Made by a program: the position numbers and the translations under genes. A stretch of 64,000 nucleotides of DNA, taken from positions 44,237 to 108,236 of the forward strand of contig NZ_JAHKRM010000042.1 of the NCBI RefSeq assembly GCF_019396345.1, in the 5' to 3' direction. Of this stretch, positions 16,971 to 25,246 are shown one piece after another. Below the pieces are notes generated by a model. That model did not search any database. It had not been told where the DNA came from and worked only from the letters and a program-made list of their open reading frames with translations. This DNA comes from Nonomuraea guangzhouensis. Lineage in GTDB: Bacteria > Actinomycetota > Actinomycetes > Streptosporangiales > Streptosporangiaceae. The first letter of the stretch is position 1. Each line of letters starts with the position of its first letter.

Positions 16971-19729
16971 CCGCGCGCGGGTACCGGTCTGCCGCGATCC
17001 TGCTCGTGGTCATCCTGGCGACCTGCTCGGCCGTGTCCCGGGACGACGTCACGAGGCTTCCCCGCGTACCCGTCGAGTGGCGTGCGTCGTGGTCGGTGCC
17101 CGCGGATGCCGAGAACGGCGTCGAGTTCCTGGGGGCCCCGGGCCACGCCGTGTCCGCCCGGGCGGCCGCCGTGGCGACGCGGCAGGGCACCGTACGGATC
17201 CACGACCCGCGCACGGGCGCGCTCCAGCGCACCGTCCCCGCCGACCCGGCCCGGCCCGCGCCCATCACCGGCGTCTGGATCGCGGGGGACACGCTCGTGG
17301 TCGCCAGAGGAGAGCCGGACGGCGCCGAGCAGACCCTGTACGGCCACGACCTGGCCACGGGCGTGCCGCTGTGGCGGCGCACGGTCGTCACCGCCCTCCG
17401 TCAGCCCCGGCCGGATGGCACCGGCTCCTACCACGGCCCGCGGATCATGGCGACCGAGCGCGGCATCGTGGTGTTCGAGCAGCCGGACGCCCCCCTCGAC
17501 ATCCAGGCCCTCGACGCGCGGACCGGAATGACCACGGCCAGGCTGACGTACCCGCGAAGCTGCCGGCTGACCGGCGCCGCGACGGCCCGATCGGTGTGGC
17601 TGCTCAGCTACTGCCCGGGGAACGAGCTGCGGCTGGCCTCGATGGATCCGCGCACCCTGCGGCAGGGATGGCCGCGCCCGCTGCCGTCGTCGTCCTCCCC
17701 GGAGGACGGCGGCCCGCCGATCACGCTCACGGCCAACGCCGAAGGGTACGTGCACGCCAGGGCGGGCGAGGACGACTTCTTCTTCGGGCCCGACGGCCGC
17801 CTGCTGTACACCGGCTCGCAAGCCGTCAAGGTCACGGATCCGGACCGCTGGAACCCGCCCCTGTACGCCGGCTCCGCCAACGTGGCGGACGACCAGGGCG
17901 GTGCCCTGCGGGACTCCACCTGGCCGTTGCCCGCCTACTTGATCTCCGTGGACCCCGGCACCGGACGGCTCGGCGGGCTGCCGATCGACCTGCCCGCCCA
18001 CCTGGTCTCCCTTGCCGGGGCGAGCAGGGACATGGCTTTCGTGTTCAGCGATGTCCCCGGGGACGGGCGGCTCACCGCGTACAAGCTGATCTACGGGACC
18101 GCCCGCCCGAAGATCGCCTGGCCGGACGCCTGCGGCCTGCTGACCGGCCGCGATCTGGCGGCCTTCGCGGATGGCTACCGCCCGGCCCCGGCAACGGACG
18201 GCGCGGCGAAATGCGACTGGATACCGCCGGCCGACGACGGCGCCGTCGTCTCACTGTCCGTGGAATGGGTGTCGTCGTCGGACGCGATCGCGCGCAAGCT
18301 GTACGCCGCCGAGGCCGCCGCCGTCAAAGAGAACGGCGACATCGATCCCACCACCGAGGCCCCGGGCTTCCTGTCCTACACCGTGGCCGAGACGAACGGC
18401 TTCTACGGCGCGACGATCATCAATGTGGGCCCCGTCATCGTCCGGCTGACCTCGACATCACGGCAGGCGGTGCGGCTCCTCTCCCCGCTGCTGCGCGACC
18501 GTCTGCTGGCCCGGTACGAGCCGGGCGTTCGCGCCCCCGCTCCCGTGCGCGAACGCGGATGGAGTTTCCCGACCGACGCGGCCGTGCGTACCGAGCCGGT
18601 GGTGACCGGCGGCGTCGTCTACGCCACCAGCGGCGACGGCACGGTGTCCGCGCTGGACGCCGCCACCGGCGCGCTGCGGTGGCGCTACCGGACGGGCGGT
18701 TCCGTGTACGACGGTCACGTGGTGACGCACGGCACTGTGTATGTGGCCGGCGGCACCGGCAGGCTGGTGGCACTGGACGCGGGCACCGGCCGCCCGAGAT
18801 GGAGCCGCAAGATCATCGTGTTCGGTGACCTCGTGGTCGCGGGGGGCCGCCTCTACCTCTGGACCAGACACCCCGCCTGGTCGTCAAAGGCCGAACTCGT
18901 CGCGCTCGACGCCGCCTCCGGCAAGCGGCTGTGGAGCTTCGAGCCGACCGGCGACGTACTGAATCCCGAGCCCGTGCTGGCCGGCGACGTCGTCCTCACC
19001 GGCAGCGACCACGGCGTGATGTACGCCCTGGACCCCGCCACCGGAACCGAGAAACGTCGCTACCGGCTCGGCGCGCGACACGACCGCGTCCTCCTGCTCC
19101 GGGCCGGCACGACCGTCTACGCCACGAGCGGCAACGGCGCCGTGACCGCCGTGGACGCCGTCTCGGGCGAGGTCAGATGGAGGTCACGGATCACCGGCAC
19201 CCTCTCCTTCCGTCCGGTGGTGGCAGGCGGGACCGTGTACGTGGGCGACGACGAGGGCACCACGCACGCGCTGGACGCCGCGACCGGTGCGCCCCGGTGG
19301 GATTTCCCGGCCAAGGGCGACCAGCCCATGTTCAGATGGAGCGCCACGGTGGCGGACGGGCTCGTGTACACCGTCGGCCGCGACCGTTCGCTCTATGCGC
19401 TCGACACCGCCACGGGCAAGACGCGCTGGCGCCTCCCACTGCCCGGCGGTCGCGGCACCGGCCCCGTGGCAGCGGCTGGAGCCGTCTACGTCGCCGACCG
19501 CGAGGAAACGCTGTACGCCCTCGACCCCGCCACCGGGACGGTGCGATCGAGGCTCCGGACCGGTGGCACCGTCGAAACCGACCCTGTCGTGACAGACGGC
19601 TTCGTGTACATCGGCAGCTCCAACGGGAACATCTACGCATGGCGCACGGCGTGTCCATCGGTCAGCAATGACGAACTCCCCGAGCGCGAACTGCTTGACG
19701 CGGGAACCTGCGCCGTTGATCATGAATGA
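16964..19729 (+). CDS. PQQ-type beta-propeller protein with DUF3558-like insert, exported
   Basis: 921 aa from GTG 16964. The hydrophobic N-terminus (AAILLVVILATCSAVS) is a signal; LATC could be a weak lipobox. Residues ~30-375 form a first, divergent propeller. Residues ~385-520 (CGLLTGRDLAAFADG...CDWIPPADD) look like a DUF3558-type domain. Residues ~525-900 are regular PQQ/BamB-like repeats with recurring GxVYxxxxDGxxxALDxxTGxxRW patterns. It probably works as an extracytoplasmic scaffold or binding protein rather than a quinoprotein enzyme, as no dehydrogenase residues were identified. Overlap with the upstream membrane protein suggests a complex. Confidence 0.85.
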   Translation: MLTARGYRSAAILLVVILATCSAVSRDDVTRLPRVPVEWRASWSVPADAENGVEFLGAPGHAVSARAAAVATRQGTVRIHDPRTGALQRTVPADPARPAPITGVWIAGDTLVVARGEPDGAEQTLYGHDLATGVPLWRRTVVTALRQPRPDGTGSYHGPRIMATERGIVVFEQPDAPLDIQALDARTGMTTARLTYPRSCRLTGAATARSVWLLSYCPGNELRLASMDPRTLRQGWPRPLPSSSSPEDGGPPITLTANAEGYVHARAGEDDFFFGPDGRLLYTGSQAVKVTDPDRWNPPLYAGSANVADDQGGALRDSTWPLPAYLISVDPGTGRLGGLPIDLPAHLVSLAGASRDMAFVFSDVPGDGRLTAYKLIYGTARPKIAWPDACGLLTGRDLAAFADGYRPAPATDGAAKCDWIPPADDGAVVSLSVEWVSSSDAIARKLYAAEAAAVKENGDIDPTTEAPGFLSYTVAETNGFYGATIINVGPVIVRLTSTSRQAVRLLSPLLRDRLLARYEPGVRAPAPVRERGWSFPTDAAVRTEPVVTGGVVYATSGDGTVSALDAATGALRWRYRTGGSVYDGHVVTHGTVYVAGGTGRLVALDAGTGRPRWSRKIIVFGDLVVAGGRLYLWTRHPAWSSKAELVALDAASGKRLWSFEPTGDVLNPEPVLAGDVVLTGSDHGVMYALDPATGTEKRRYRLGARHDRVLLLRAGTTVYATSGNGAVTAVDAVSGEVRWRSRITGTLSFRPVVAGGTVYVGDDEGTTHALDAATGAPRWDFPAKGDQPMFRWSATVADGLVYTVGRDRSLYALDTATGKTRWRLPLPGGRGTGPVAAAGAVYVADREETLYALDPATGTVRSRLRTGGTVETDPVVTDGFVYIGSSNGNIYAWRTACPSVSNDELPERELLDAGTCAVDHE

Positions 19730-19773
19730 CATATCACATCGCCGGGTGGTGTCCAGCTCGAACGGAAAGCGCA

Positions 19774-20982
19774 ATGAGTACATCCGAGCACGACATGACC
19801 CCGACGCCGACCTTCCCCATGGCGCGGACCTGCCCGTTCGCACCACCGGACGAGTACCAGCGGATGCGCGCCACCGCGCCGGTCGTCCGAGCCACCCTGC
19901 CCAACGGCGCACCGGTCTGGGCGGTCACCCGCTACGCCGAGGCGCGGCAGATCCTCAGTGACCCGCGGATCAGCTCGAACACCGGACGCCCTGAACGGCC
20001 TCGCGGACCCGACGACGATCGCCCCGACGACGGCTTCTTCGTCGATATGGATCCACCGGAGCACAGCAGGTTCCGGCGGTTGCTGATCTCAGAGCTCGGC
20101 GCCCGTCCGATGGACGCCATGCGGCCTGCCCTCCAGCGAATCGCCGATACGGCCATCGACGAGTTGCTGGCGGCCGGGCCGCCCGCCGACCTCGTCGGAA
20201 TGTACGCGCGCCGGGTTCCGTCGCGAGTCCTCTGCGAGTTGTTCGGCATCCCGGCCGGCGACCACGAGTTCTTCGAGTCACGGCTGCGCATGTTGTCGGT
20301 GACGAGCATGGACCCAAGCGTGGCGGCCCAGGCGTCCAGCGACGTTCGCGGCTATTTACGGGAACTCATCCGCAGCGCGGAGCGTGAACCGCACAACGGA
20401 ATGATCCGGCGGCTGGCCGCCAGACACCTGCCCACCGGCGAGCTGACCACGGACGAGCTGATCAACATCGGGTTTCTCCTGCTGCTCGCGGGTTACGACT
20501 CGCCGGCGAACACGATCTCGCTGGGCGTGCTCACGCTGCTGCGGCACCCGGCGCAGCTTGCCGCGTTGCGCGCCGACCCGAGCCTGCTGCCGGGTGCGAT
20601 CGAGGAACTGCTGCGCTTCCACTCAGTGCAGGACTGGGTGAGTTTCGACCGGATCGCGGCCGACGACATGGACATCGGCTCCGCGCGGATCCGCGCCGGT
20701 GATCGTCTGACGGTGCTGGCCGCGTCCGCCAACCGTGACGCGCGGGCGTTCGAGAACCCGGACGAGTTCGACATCCGCCGGTCCGCCCATCACCACGTCG
20801 CCTTCGGCCACGGGGTACACCAATGCATCGGCCGCAACCTCGCCCGCGCCGAGCTGCAGATCGCCTACGGCACGCTGCTGACCCGGATACCGACGCTGCG
20901 CCTGGCGATCGGGTTCGAGGAGCTGCCCTTCGCCGACGACGCCCCGTTCTTCGGGCTGCACGCGATGCCTGTCGCCTGGTAG
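19774..20982 (+). CDS. Cytochrome P450, bacterial CYP105-like
   Basis: 402 aa from ATG 19774 with GGAAAG upstream; a longer in-frame start at 19726 would overlap the previous gene. The I-helix reads AGYDSPANT, with Asp-Ser at the place of the usual acid-Thr pair. The K-helix ExxR is EELLR, and the heme loop FGHGVHQCIGRNLAR has the thiolate ligand Cys351. Length and motifs fit a soluble class I P450 that needs ferredoxin partners, but none is encoded nearby. Substrate unknown; the neighbours do not form an evident biosynthetic cluster. Confidence 0.93.
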   Translation: MSTSEHDMTPTPTFPMARTCPFAPPDEYQRMRATAPVVRATLPNGAPVWAVTRYAEARQILSDPRISSNTGRPERPRGPDDDRPDDGFFVDMDPPEHSRFRRLLISELGARPMDAMRPALQRIADTAIDELLAAGPPADLVGMYARRVPSRVLCELFGIPAGDHEFFESRLRMLSVTSMDPSVAAQASSDVRGYLRELIRSAEREPHNGMIRRLAARHLPTGELTTDELINIGFLLLLAGYDSPANTISLGVLTLLRHPAQLAALRADPSLLPGAIEELLRFHSVQDWVSFDRIAADDMDIGSARIRAGDRLTVLAASANRDARAFENPDEFDIRRSAHHHVAFGHGVHQCIGRNLARAELQIAYGTLLTRIPTLRLAIGFEELPFADDAPFFGLHAMPVAW

Positions 20983-21000
20983 TGCCGTGACGCGCTCCTC

Positions 21001-21041
21001 TTGACCAATTCTTTTGACCAACGTATGTACATTTCTATGCA
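21001..21041 (+). promoter_or_regulatory. Two overlapping sigma70-like promoter candidates
   Basis: Box pair 1 is TTGACC (21001-21006), a 17-nt spacer and TATGTA (21024-21029). Box pair 2 is TTGACC (21014-21019), a 16-nt spacer and TATGCA (21036-21041). Both point at the amidohydrolase gene that starts at 21118 and lie in a notably AT-rich patch. Assignment is by pattern only. Confidence 0.5.
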
Positions 21042-21117
21042 CTTACTTTAGTCAAGCGGGTCCCACTGCCCTCAATGAGCACATCAACCGGCGTCATGAT
21101 TGGCGAGAAAGTCCCCG

Positions 21118-24100
21118 ATGTCTCAATCACCGGTTCCCCCCAGCGTCTTCACCTCTGCCTCCGGATCGATGTCCCGCCCGTCTCGCCGGGCCGTCCTGGC
21201 GGCCGGCGGTGCCGCCCTCGCCGCCGTGCTCACCCCGGCCTCACCGGCGAGGGCCGGCGTAGCGGGGAACGCCGGTAACACATCTGTCGCCTCCGGCACC
21301 GACTTCGCCGTCGCGCCCTCGCCCGACGGCCGCCTGCTCGCCCTCGACCTGCTCGGCGTCCTGTGGGTCTGCTCCGCCTCCGGGGGCACCGCCCGGAGGC
21401 TCACCAGCGATCTGTACGACATCGCCCAGCCCGACTGGTCCCCGGACGGATCCACCATCGTGTTCCAGTCGTACCGCGACGGCGTCTTCAACCTGTGGAC
21501 GATCCGGCCCGACGGGTCCGCGATCACGCAGTTGACCACCGGGCCGTTCGATCATCGAGAGCCCCGCTACAGCCCGGACGGGCAGACCATCGCCTACTCC
21601 TCCGATGCGGGGGGCAGCTACGGCATCCACCTGCTCGACGTCGCCACCGGAGCGAGCCGCGTCCTGACCGACAGCTCCGCCGAGGAGTACGAGCCGGCCT
21701 GGTCACCCGACGGGAGCAAGGTCGCGTTCGTCGTCGCCGACACCAGGATCGACGTCATCGAGGTCGCCACCGGCGCGCGCGGCACCGCGGTCACGGTGGC
21801 CGCCGGTCAGGTCATTCACCAGCCGTCCTGGCTGCCGAACGGCACCGACCTCGCCTACCACCTCTTCCACTCGGGCGCCAATGATCTGGCCGGCACCGCG
21901 GGGACCCTCGTCACCGGCGAGGAGGTCTTCCCGTTCCGTGCCCGGTTCGCCCAGGACGGACGCTATTACTACACCTCCGCGGGCACCATCAAGGTCCGCC
22001 GCCTCAACTCCGCGTCCGTCGGCACGATCGGCTTCAGCGCCGCGCTGACGGCGACGACTCCGAAGTACAAGAAGAGGGTCCGCGTATTCGACGAGCCCGG
22101 GTCATTCCCCGTCGTCGGAATCGGCAGCCCGGCCGTGTCCCCGGACGGGTCCGCCATCGCCTTCCGCGCGCTCAACGACATCTATCTGATGCGCGCCGGT
22201 GGCACGCCGAAGCCGCTTTTCCGCGACCGCTGGTGGAAAGCCGACCCGGATTTCTCCCCGGACGGGCGGCAACTGGCATTCGTCACCGACCGCACCGGCA
22301 CCCTCAATATCTGGGTCCGTGACCTGAGCACGGGCGCCGACCGGCAGGTGACCCATCTGACCGACTCCGCCGCCCTGTCGGTCCGGTGGTCACCCGACGG
22401 CAGGGAGATCGCCTACCTGGACCAGGACGGCGCCCTGTGGGTCGCGGACGCCTCCACCGGCGACATCCAGAAGATCTTCAACGCCACCTTCGAACCAGGC
22501 CGCCCGTCCTGGTCACCCGACGGCAGAACCCTCGCGCTGGCCGCGGTGGTGCCGTACTCACGACGCTACCGTGAGGGACTGTCCAAAATCCTGCTCGTCG
22601 ACCGGGCCACGGGTGCCGGCACCTACATCGACCCCGCGCCGCACCGATCCTTGCAGACCCGTGGTGACGACGGCCCTGTCTGGTCACCAGACGGCACCAT
22701 GCTCGCCTTCGCCATGGAATCGCTCCTGTGGGTCCTGCCCGTCGACAAGACCGGACGACCCACCGGCAGCGCCCGTCAGGTCACCCGGGAGGTCTCCGAC
22801 GCCCCTGTCTGGGCAGGCGACTCGGCCACCCTCGTCTACCTGAACGAGGGACGTCTCAAGAGCGTGCGCCTCGACGGCAAGCCCGCCCGGTCGATTCCGA
22901 CGCGGCTGACCTGGCGCAACGATGCCGGCCCCGATCAGGTCGTCATTCACGCCGGCCGCATGTGGGACGGCGTCTCCACCAGCGTCGTCCGCGACGTCGA
23001 CATCATCGTACGAGGCCAGCGCATCGCCGCGATCGAGCCGCACCGGGACGGCAGGCCCGGCACCCAGATCGACGCCCGCGACAGATTCGTCATGCCTGGC
23101 CTGATCGACATTCACCATCACCGCGAAATGCAGGGCTACGCCTACGGATCGCGACAAGGTCCGCTGTGGCTCGCCCTGGGCATCACCACGACGCGCTCAC
23201 CCGGCTCACCCGCGTACCACATGGTCGAGGAGCGCGAGTCCGTGCAGTCCGGCGCCCGGCTCGCACCGCGCTACCTGGGCACCGGCGAGGCCATCGACGG
23301 GGCGCGCATCTACTACAACTTCATGCGCCCGACGTACTCCCACGACCAACTGCGGCTCGAACTGCGGCGGGCCGCCGCCCTCGACTACGACATGATGAAG
23401 TGTTACGTGCGGCTGCCGGTCGTCTGGCACAAGGAGGTCATCGACTGGGCCCACCGCCAGGGCAAGCCGGTCAGCTCGCATTACCACTATCCGGCGATCG
23501 CCATGGGCGGCGACCAGACCGAGCACGTCGGCGCCACCAACCGGTTCGGCTACTCACGGACCGTCACGAACGTCGGCTCCGCCTACTCGGACGTCATCGG
23601 CATGTTCAACGCCTCGAAGATGGCCAGAACCCCCACCCTGTTCAACTCCTCGACCCTCTACAGGGACGACACCTCGCTGGTCACCGACGAACGAGTCCGC
23701 CGCCTCTACCCGAACTGGCGGATGGCCGCGCTGCGGACGACGGTCACCACGGCGCAGACCGCCGACCCGACGGCGGTCCAGGTGATCCGGACGAACCTCG
23801 CCAACCAGGTCGCGCAGCTCACGGCGATGATCCGCGGCGGGGGCGTGGTCACCGCCGGCACCGACGCACCGATCGATCACCTCGGGATCAGCCTGCACAT
23901 GAACCTGCGCGCCATGGTCAAGTACGGCCTGACCCCACGGGAAACACTCACCGCCGCGACCAGCACGTCCGGGGCCTACCTCGGCCTCCCTCTGGGCAGG
24001 ATCGCCAAGGGCATGTACGCCGACCTGGCCATCATCGACGGCGACCCGCTGTCCCGCATCGAGGACGCCGCCAACGTCACCGCCGTCGTCGTCGGCGGGA

Positions 24101-24294
24101 GACACCACACCGTTGAGCGGCTCCTCGCGCCTTACCCGTCCTCCACCACCACCGACCAGGCGGCACCCGCGGCCTCCGCGCCTGCCGGCAAGGTCAAGGA
24201 CCGCGTCCCCGTCCACCCGAGCACAGCGAGCCACTGGTGGAACGACCCCGCTCAGCTCGAGGGAGCCCGAACTGCCTGCTGCCAGAACCACTGA
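21118..24294 (+). CDS. Tat-exported amidohydrolase with N-terminal TolB-like propeller
   Basis: 1058 aa from ATG 21118; a TTG 18 nt upstream is possible. The N-terminus contains a twin-arginine signal (SRPSRRAVLAAGGAALAAVL, ~18-37). Residues ~50-590 carry repeated TolB/PD40 beta-propeller motifs (PDWSPDGSTIVF, PRYSPDGQTIAY, PAWSPDGSKVAF and others). The C-terminal ~430 residues are an amidohydrolase-family metal enzyme: FVMPGLIDIHHH with the HxH metal motif, TAGTDAPIDH late in the barrel, and GMYADLAIIDGDPL at the end. The protein is probably folded inside with its metal and exported. The substrate (cyclic amide or peptide-like) is unknown. Confidence 0.88.
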   Translation: MSQSPVPPSVFTSASGSMSRPSRRAVLAAGGAALAAVLTPASPARAGVAGNAGNTSVASGTDFAVAPSPDGRLLALDLLGVLWVCSASGGTARRLTSDLYDIAQPDWSPDGSTIVFQSYRDGVFNLWTIRPDGSAITQLTTGPFDHREPRYSPDGQTIAYSSDAGGSYGIHLLDVATGASRVLTDSSAEEYEPAWSPDGSKVAFVVADTRIDVIEVATGARGTAVTVAAGQVIHQPSWLPNGTDLAYHLFHSGANDLAGTAGTLVTGEEVFPFRARFAQDGRYYYTSAGTIKVRRLNSASVGTIGFSAALTATTPKYKKRVRVFDEPGSFPVVGIGSPAVSPDGSAIAFRALNDIYLMRAGGTPKPLFRDRWWKADPDFSPDGRQLAFVTDRTGTLNIWVRDLSTGADRQVTHLTDSAALSVRWSPDGREIAYLDQDGALWVADASTGDIQKIFNATFEPGRPSWSPDGRTLALAAVVPYSRRYREGLSKILLVDRATGAGTYIDPAPHRSLQTRGDDGPVWSPDGTMLAFAMESLLWVLPVDKTGRPTGSARQVTREVSDAPVWAGDSATLVYLNEGRLKSVRLDGKPARSIPTRLTWRNDAGPDQVVIHAGRMWDGVSTSVVRDVDIIVRGQRIAAIEPHRDGRPGTQIDARDRFVMPGLIDIHHHREMQGYAYGSRQGPLWLALGITTTRSPGSPAYHMVEERESVQSGARLAPRYLGTGEAIDGARIYYNFMRPTYSHDQLRLELRRAAALDYDMMKCYVRLPVVWHKEVIDWAHRQGKPVSSHYHYPAIAMGGDQTEHVGATNRFGYSRTVTNVGSAYSDVIGMFNASKMARTPTLFNSSTLYRDDTSLVTDERVRRLYPNWRMAALRTTVTTAQTADPTAVQVIRTNLANQVAQLTAMIRGGGVVTAGTDAPIDHLGISLHMNLRAMVKYGLTPRETLTAATSTSGAYLGLPLGRIAKGMYADLAIIDGDPLSRIEDAANVTAVVVGGRHHTVERLLAPYPSSTTTDQAAPAASAPAGKVKDRVPVHPSTASHWWNDPAQLEGARTACCQNH

Positions 24295-24529
24295 GACGCA
24301 TAGGCCCGCCGGCCGGCGCTCGGCCCTGGTCGGCGGGGCGGTGGCCGGCTATTGAGGCATTTGCCGGATCTGCCATCGGGGGTGTCGTGGGACATGGGCC
24401 TTTGACGCGAATTCCTTGGTCAAGTCATGGATGAACGGCCGCCCATTGAGGAATCCTTGAGCAGGCGAGAACGCCGCAGCCCACCACAGCGGCTGCCCCG
24501 AAGCGATCAACAAGTGCGATGGCGGATCC

Positions 24530-25183
24530 GTGGAACAGCTGGAATACCGAAGGCTCATCAAGGTGCTGGAGCAAGTGGCCGGGGCTCGGAAGGGCGAGCT
24601 CTATCCGGTGCTGGCCGAGGCTGTGGCCGTACATCTCGGGTGGATCGACGCCTTCGTGGCCGAGAACCCCGCCTATCTGGCGCCGGGAAGCGATGGCGAG
24701 GAGCAGTACCTCACCATGTTCCGGCCGGACTTCGTGGAGGAATACGCCGAGCGCTGGCGCTTGAACAACCCGTTCGCCTCGCGCGAAGGGGTCACCTGCC
24801 TGACCCGCCGCGGTGTGGCGACCCTTGGACAGCTCCGCCTGCGGGCGACCGAGCCGGAGCGCGACTTCGCCGACGTATTCCTGCGCCGCAACGGCATCGA
24901 CGACATGCTGAAGATCGTCGTCAGGTCCCCGGCCACGGGCGCGGTCAGCACGCTGGGGGTGCCGTTCGACGGTGACCGGCATGCCATCGAGCCGAGCGAC
25001 CTGCTGATGGCGGCCACGCTGGGCCCGTTGCTGAGCCCGTACTTCGACGCGAACCTCGTATCGGCCCCCGTGCCGGATCTCACCTCAGGGCTGAACGTCC
25101 GCGAGAGCACGGTCGAGAGACACCTCACCTGCGTCGTCAAGAAGACGGGATGTGCCAGCCTGACCGAGCTGCCGCGTAACTGA
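24530..25183 (+). CDS. LuxR-like protein with shortened HTH
   Basis: 217 aa from GTG 24530 (weak ribosome-binding site; start uncertain). The N-terminal ~175 residues resemble the sensory half of a family of actinobacterial LuxR-type regulators. At the C-terminus, LNVRESTVERHLTCVVKKTG and ASLTEL match the second half of a LuxR HTH. The first helix region (usual LTxREREVLxLxAxGxSNxEIA) is reduced to LTSG, so about 20 residues appear deleted. It may no longer bind DNA in the standard way (inference). Nearest downstream gene is the HSP90-family gene, 63 bp away. Confidence 0.6.
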   Translation: MEQLEYRRLIKVLEQVAGARKGELYPVLAEAVAVHLGWIDAFVAENPAYLAPGSDGEEQYLTMFRPDFVEEYAERWRLNNPFASREGVTCLTRRGVATLGQLRLRATEPERDFADVFLRRNGIDDMLKIVVRSPATGAVSTLGVPFDGDRHAIEPSDLLMAATLGPLLSPYFDANLVSAPVPDLTSGLNVRESTVERHLTCVVKKTGCASLTELPRN

Positions 25184-25233
25184 TATTCGAGCTCGCAGCC
25201 GAAATTGAGCGGTTCACTGTCATAGCTTGACGC

Positions 25234-25246
25234 TACGATCTTCCGC
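25234..25246 (+). promoter_or_regulatory. Candidate -10 box for a leaderless HSP90 transcript
   Basis: TACGAT (25234-25239) matches the actinobacterial TAnnnT -10 consensus and ends 7 nt before ATG 25247. No Shine-Dalgarno sequence precedes that ATG. This spacing is what is expected if transcription starts at the A of the start codon. No convincing -35 box is seen. Confidence 0.4.

Noticed and set aside
22728..24116. 462-codon plus-strand frame inside the amidohydrolase
   Set aside because: It is an R/H/P-rich +1 frame of a gene with intact metal-binding motifs.
19774..24294. P450, amidohydrolase and SARP regulator as parts of a biosynthetic gene cluster
   Set aside because: No synthase, NRPS/PKS, terpene cyclase or RiPP genes are present, and the SARP gene is 14 kb away among unrelated genes.
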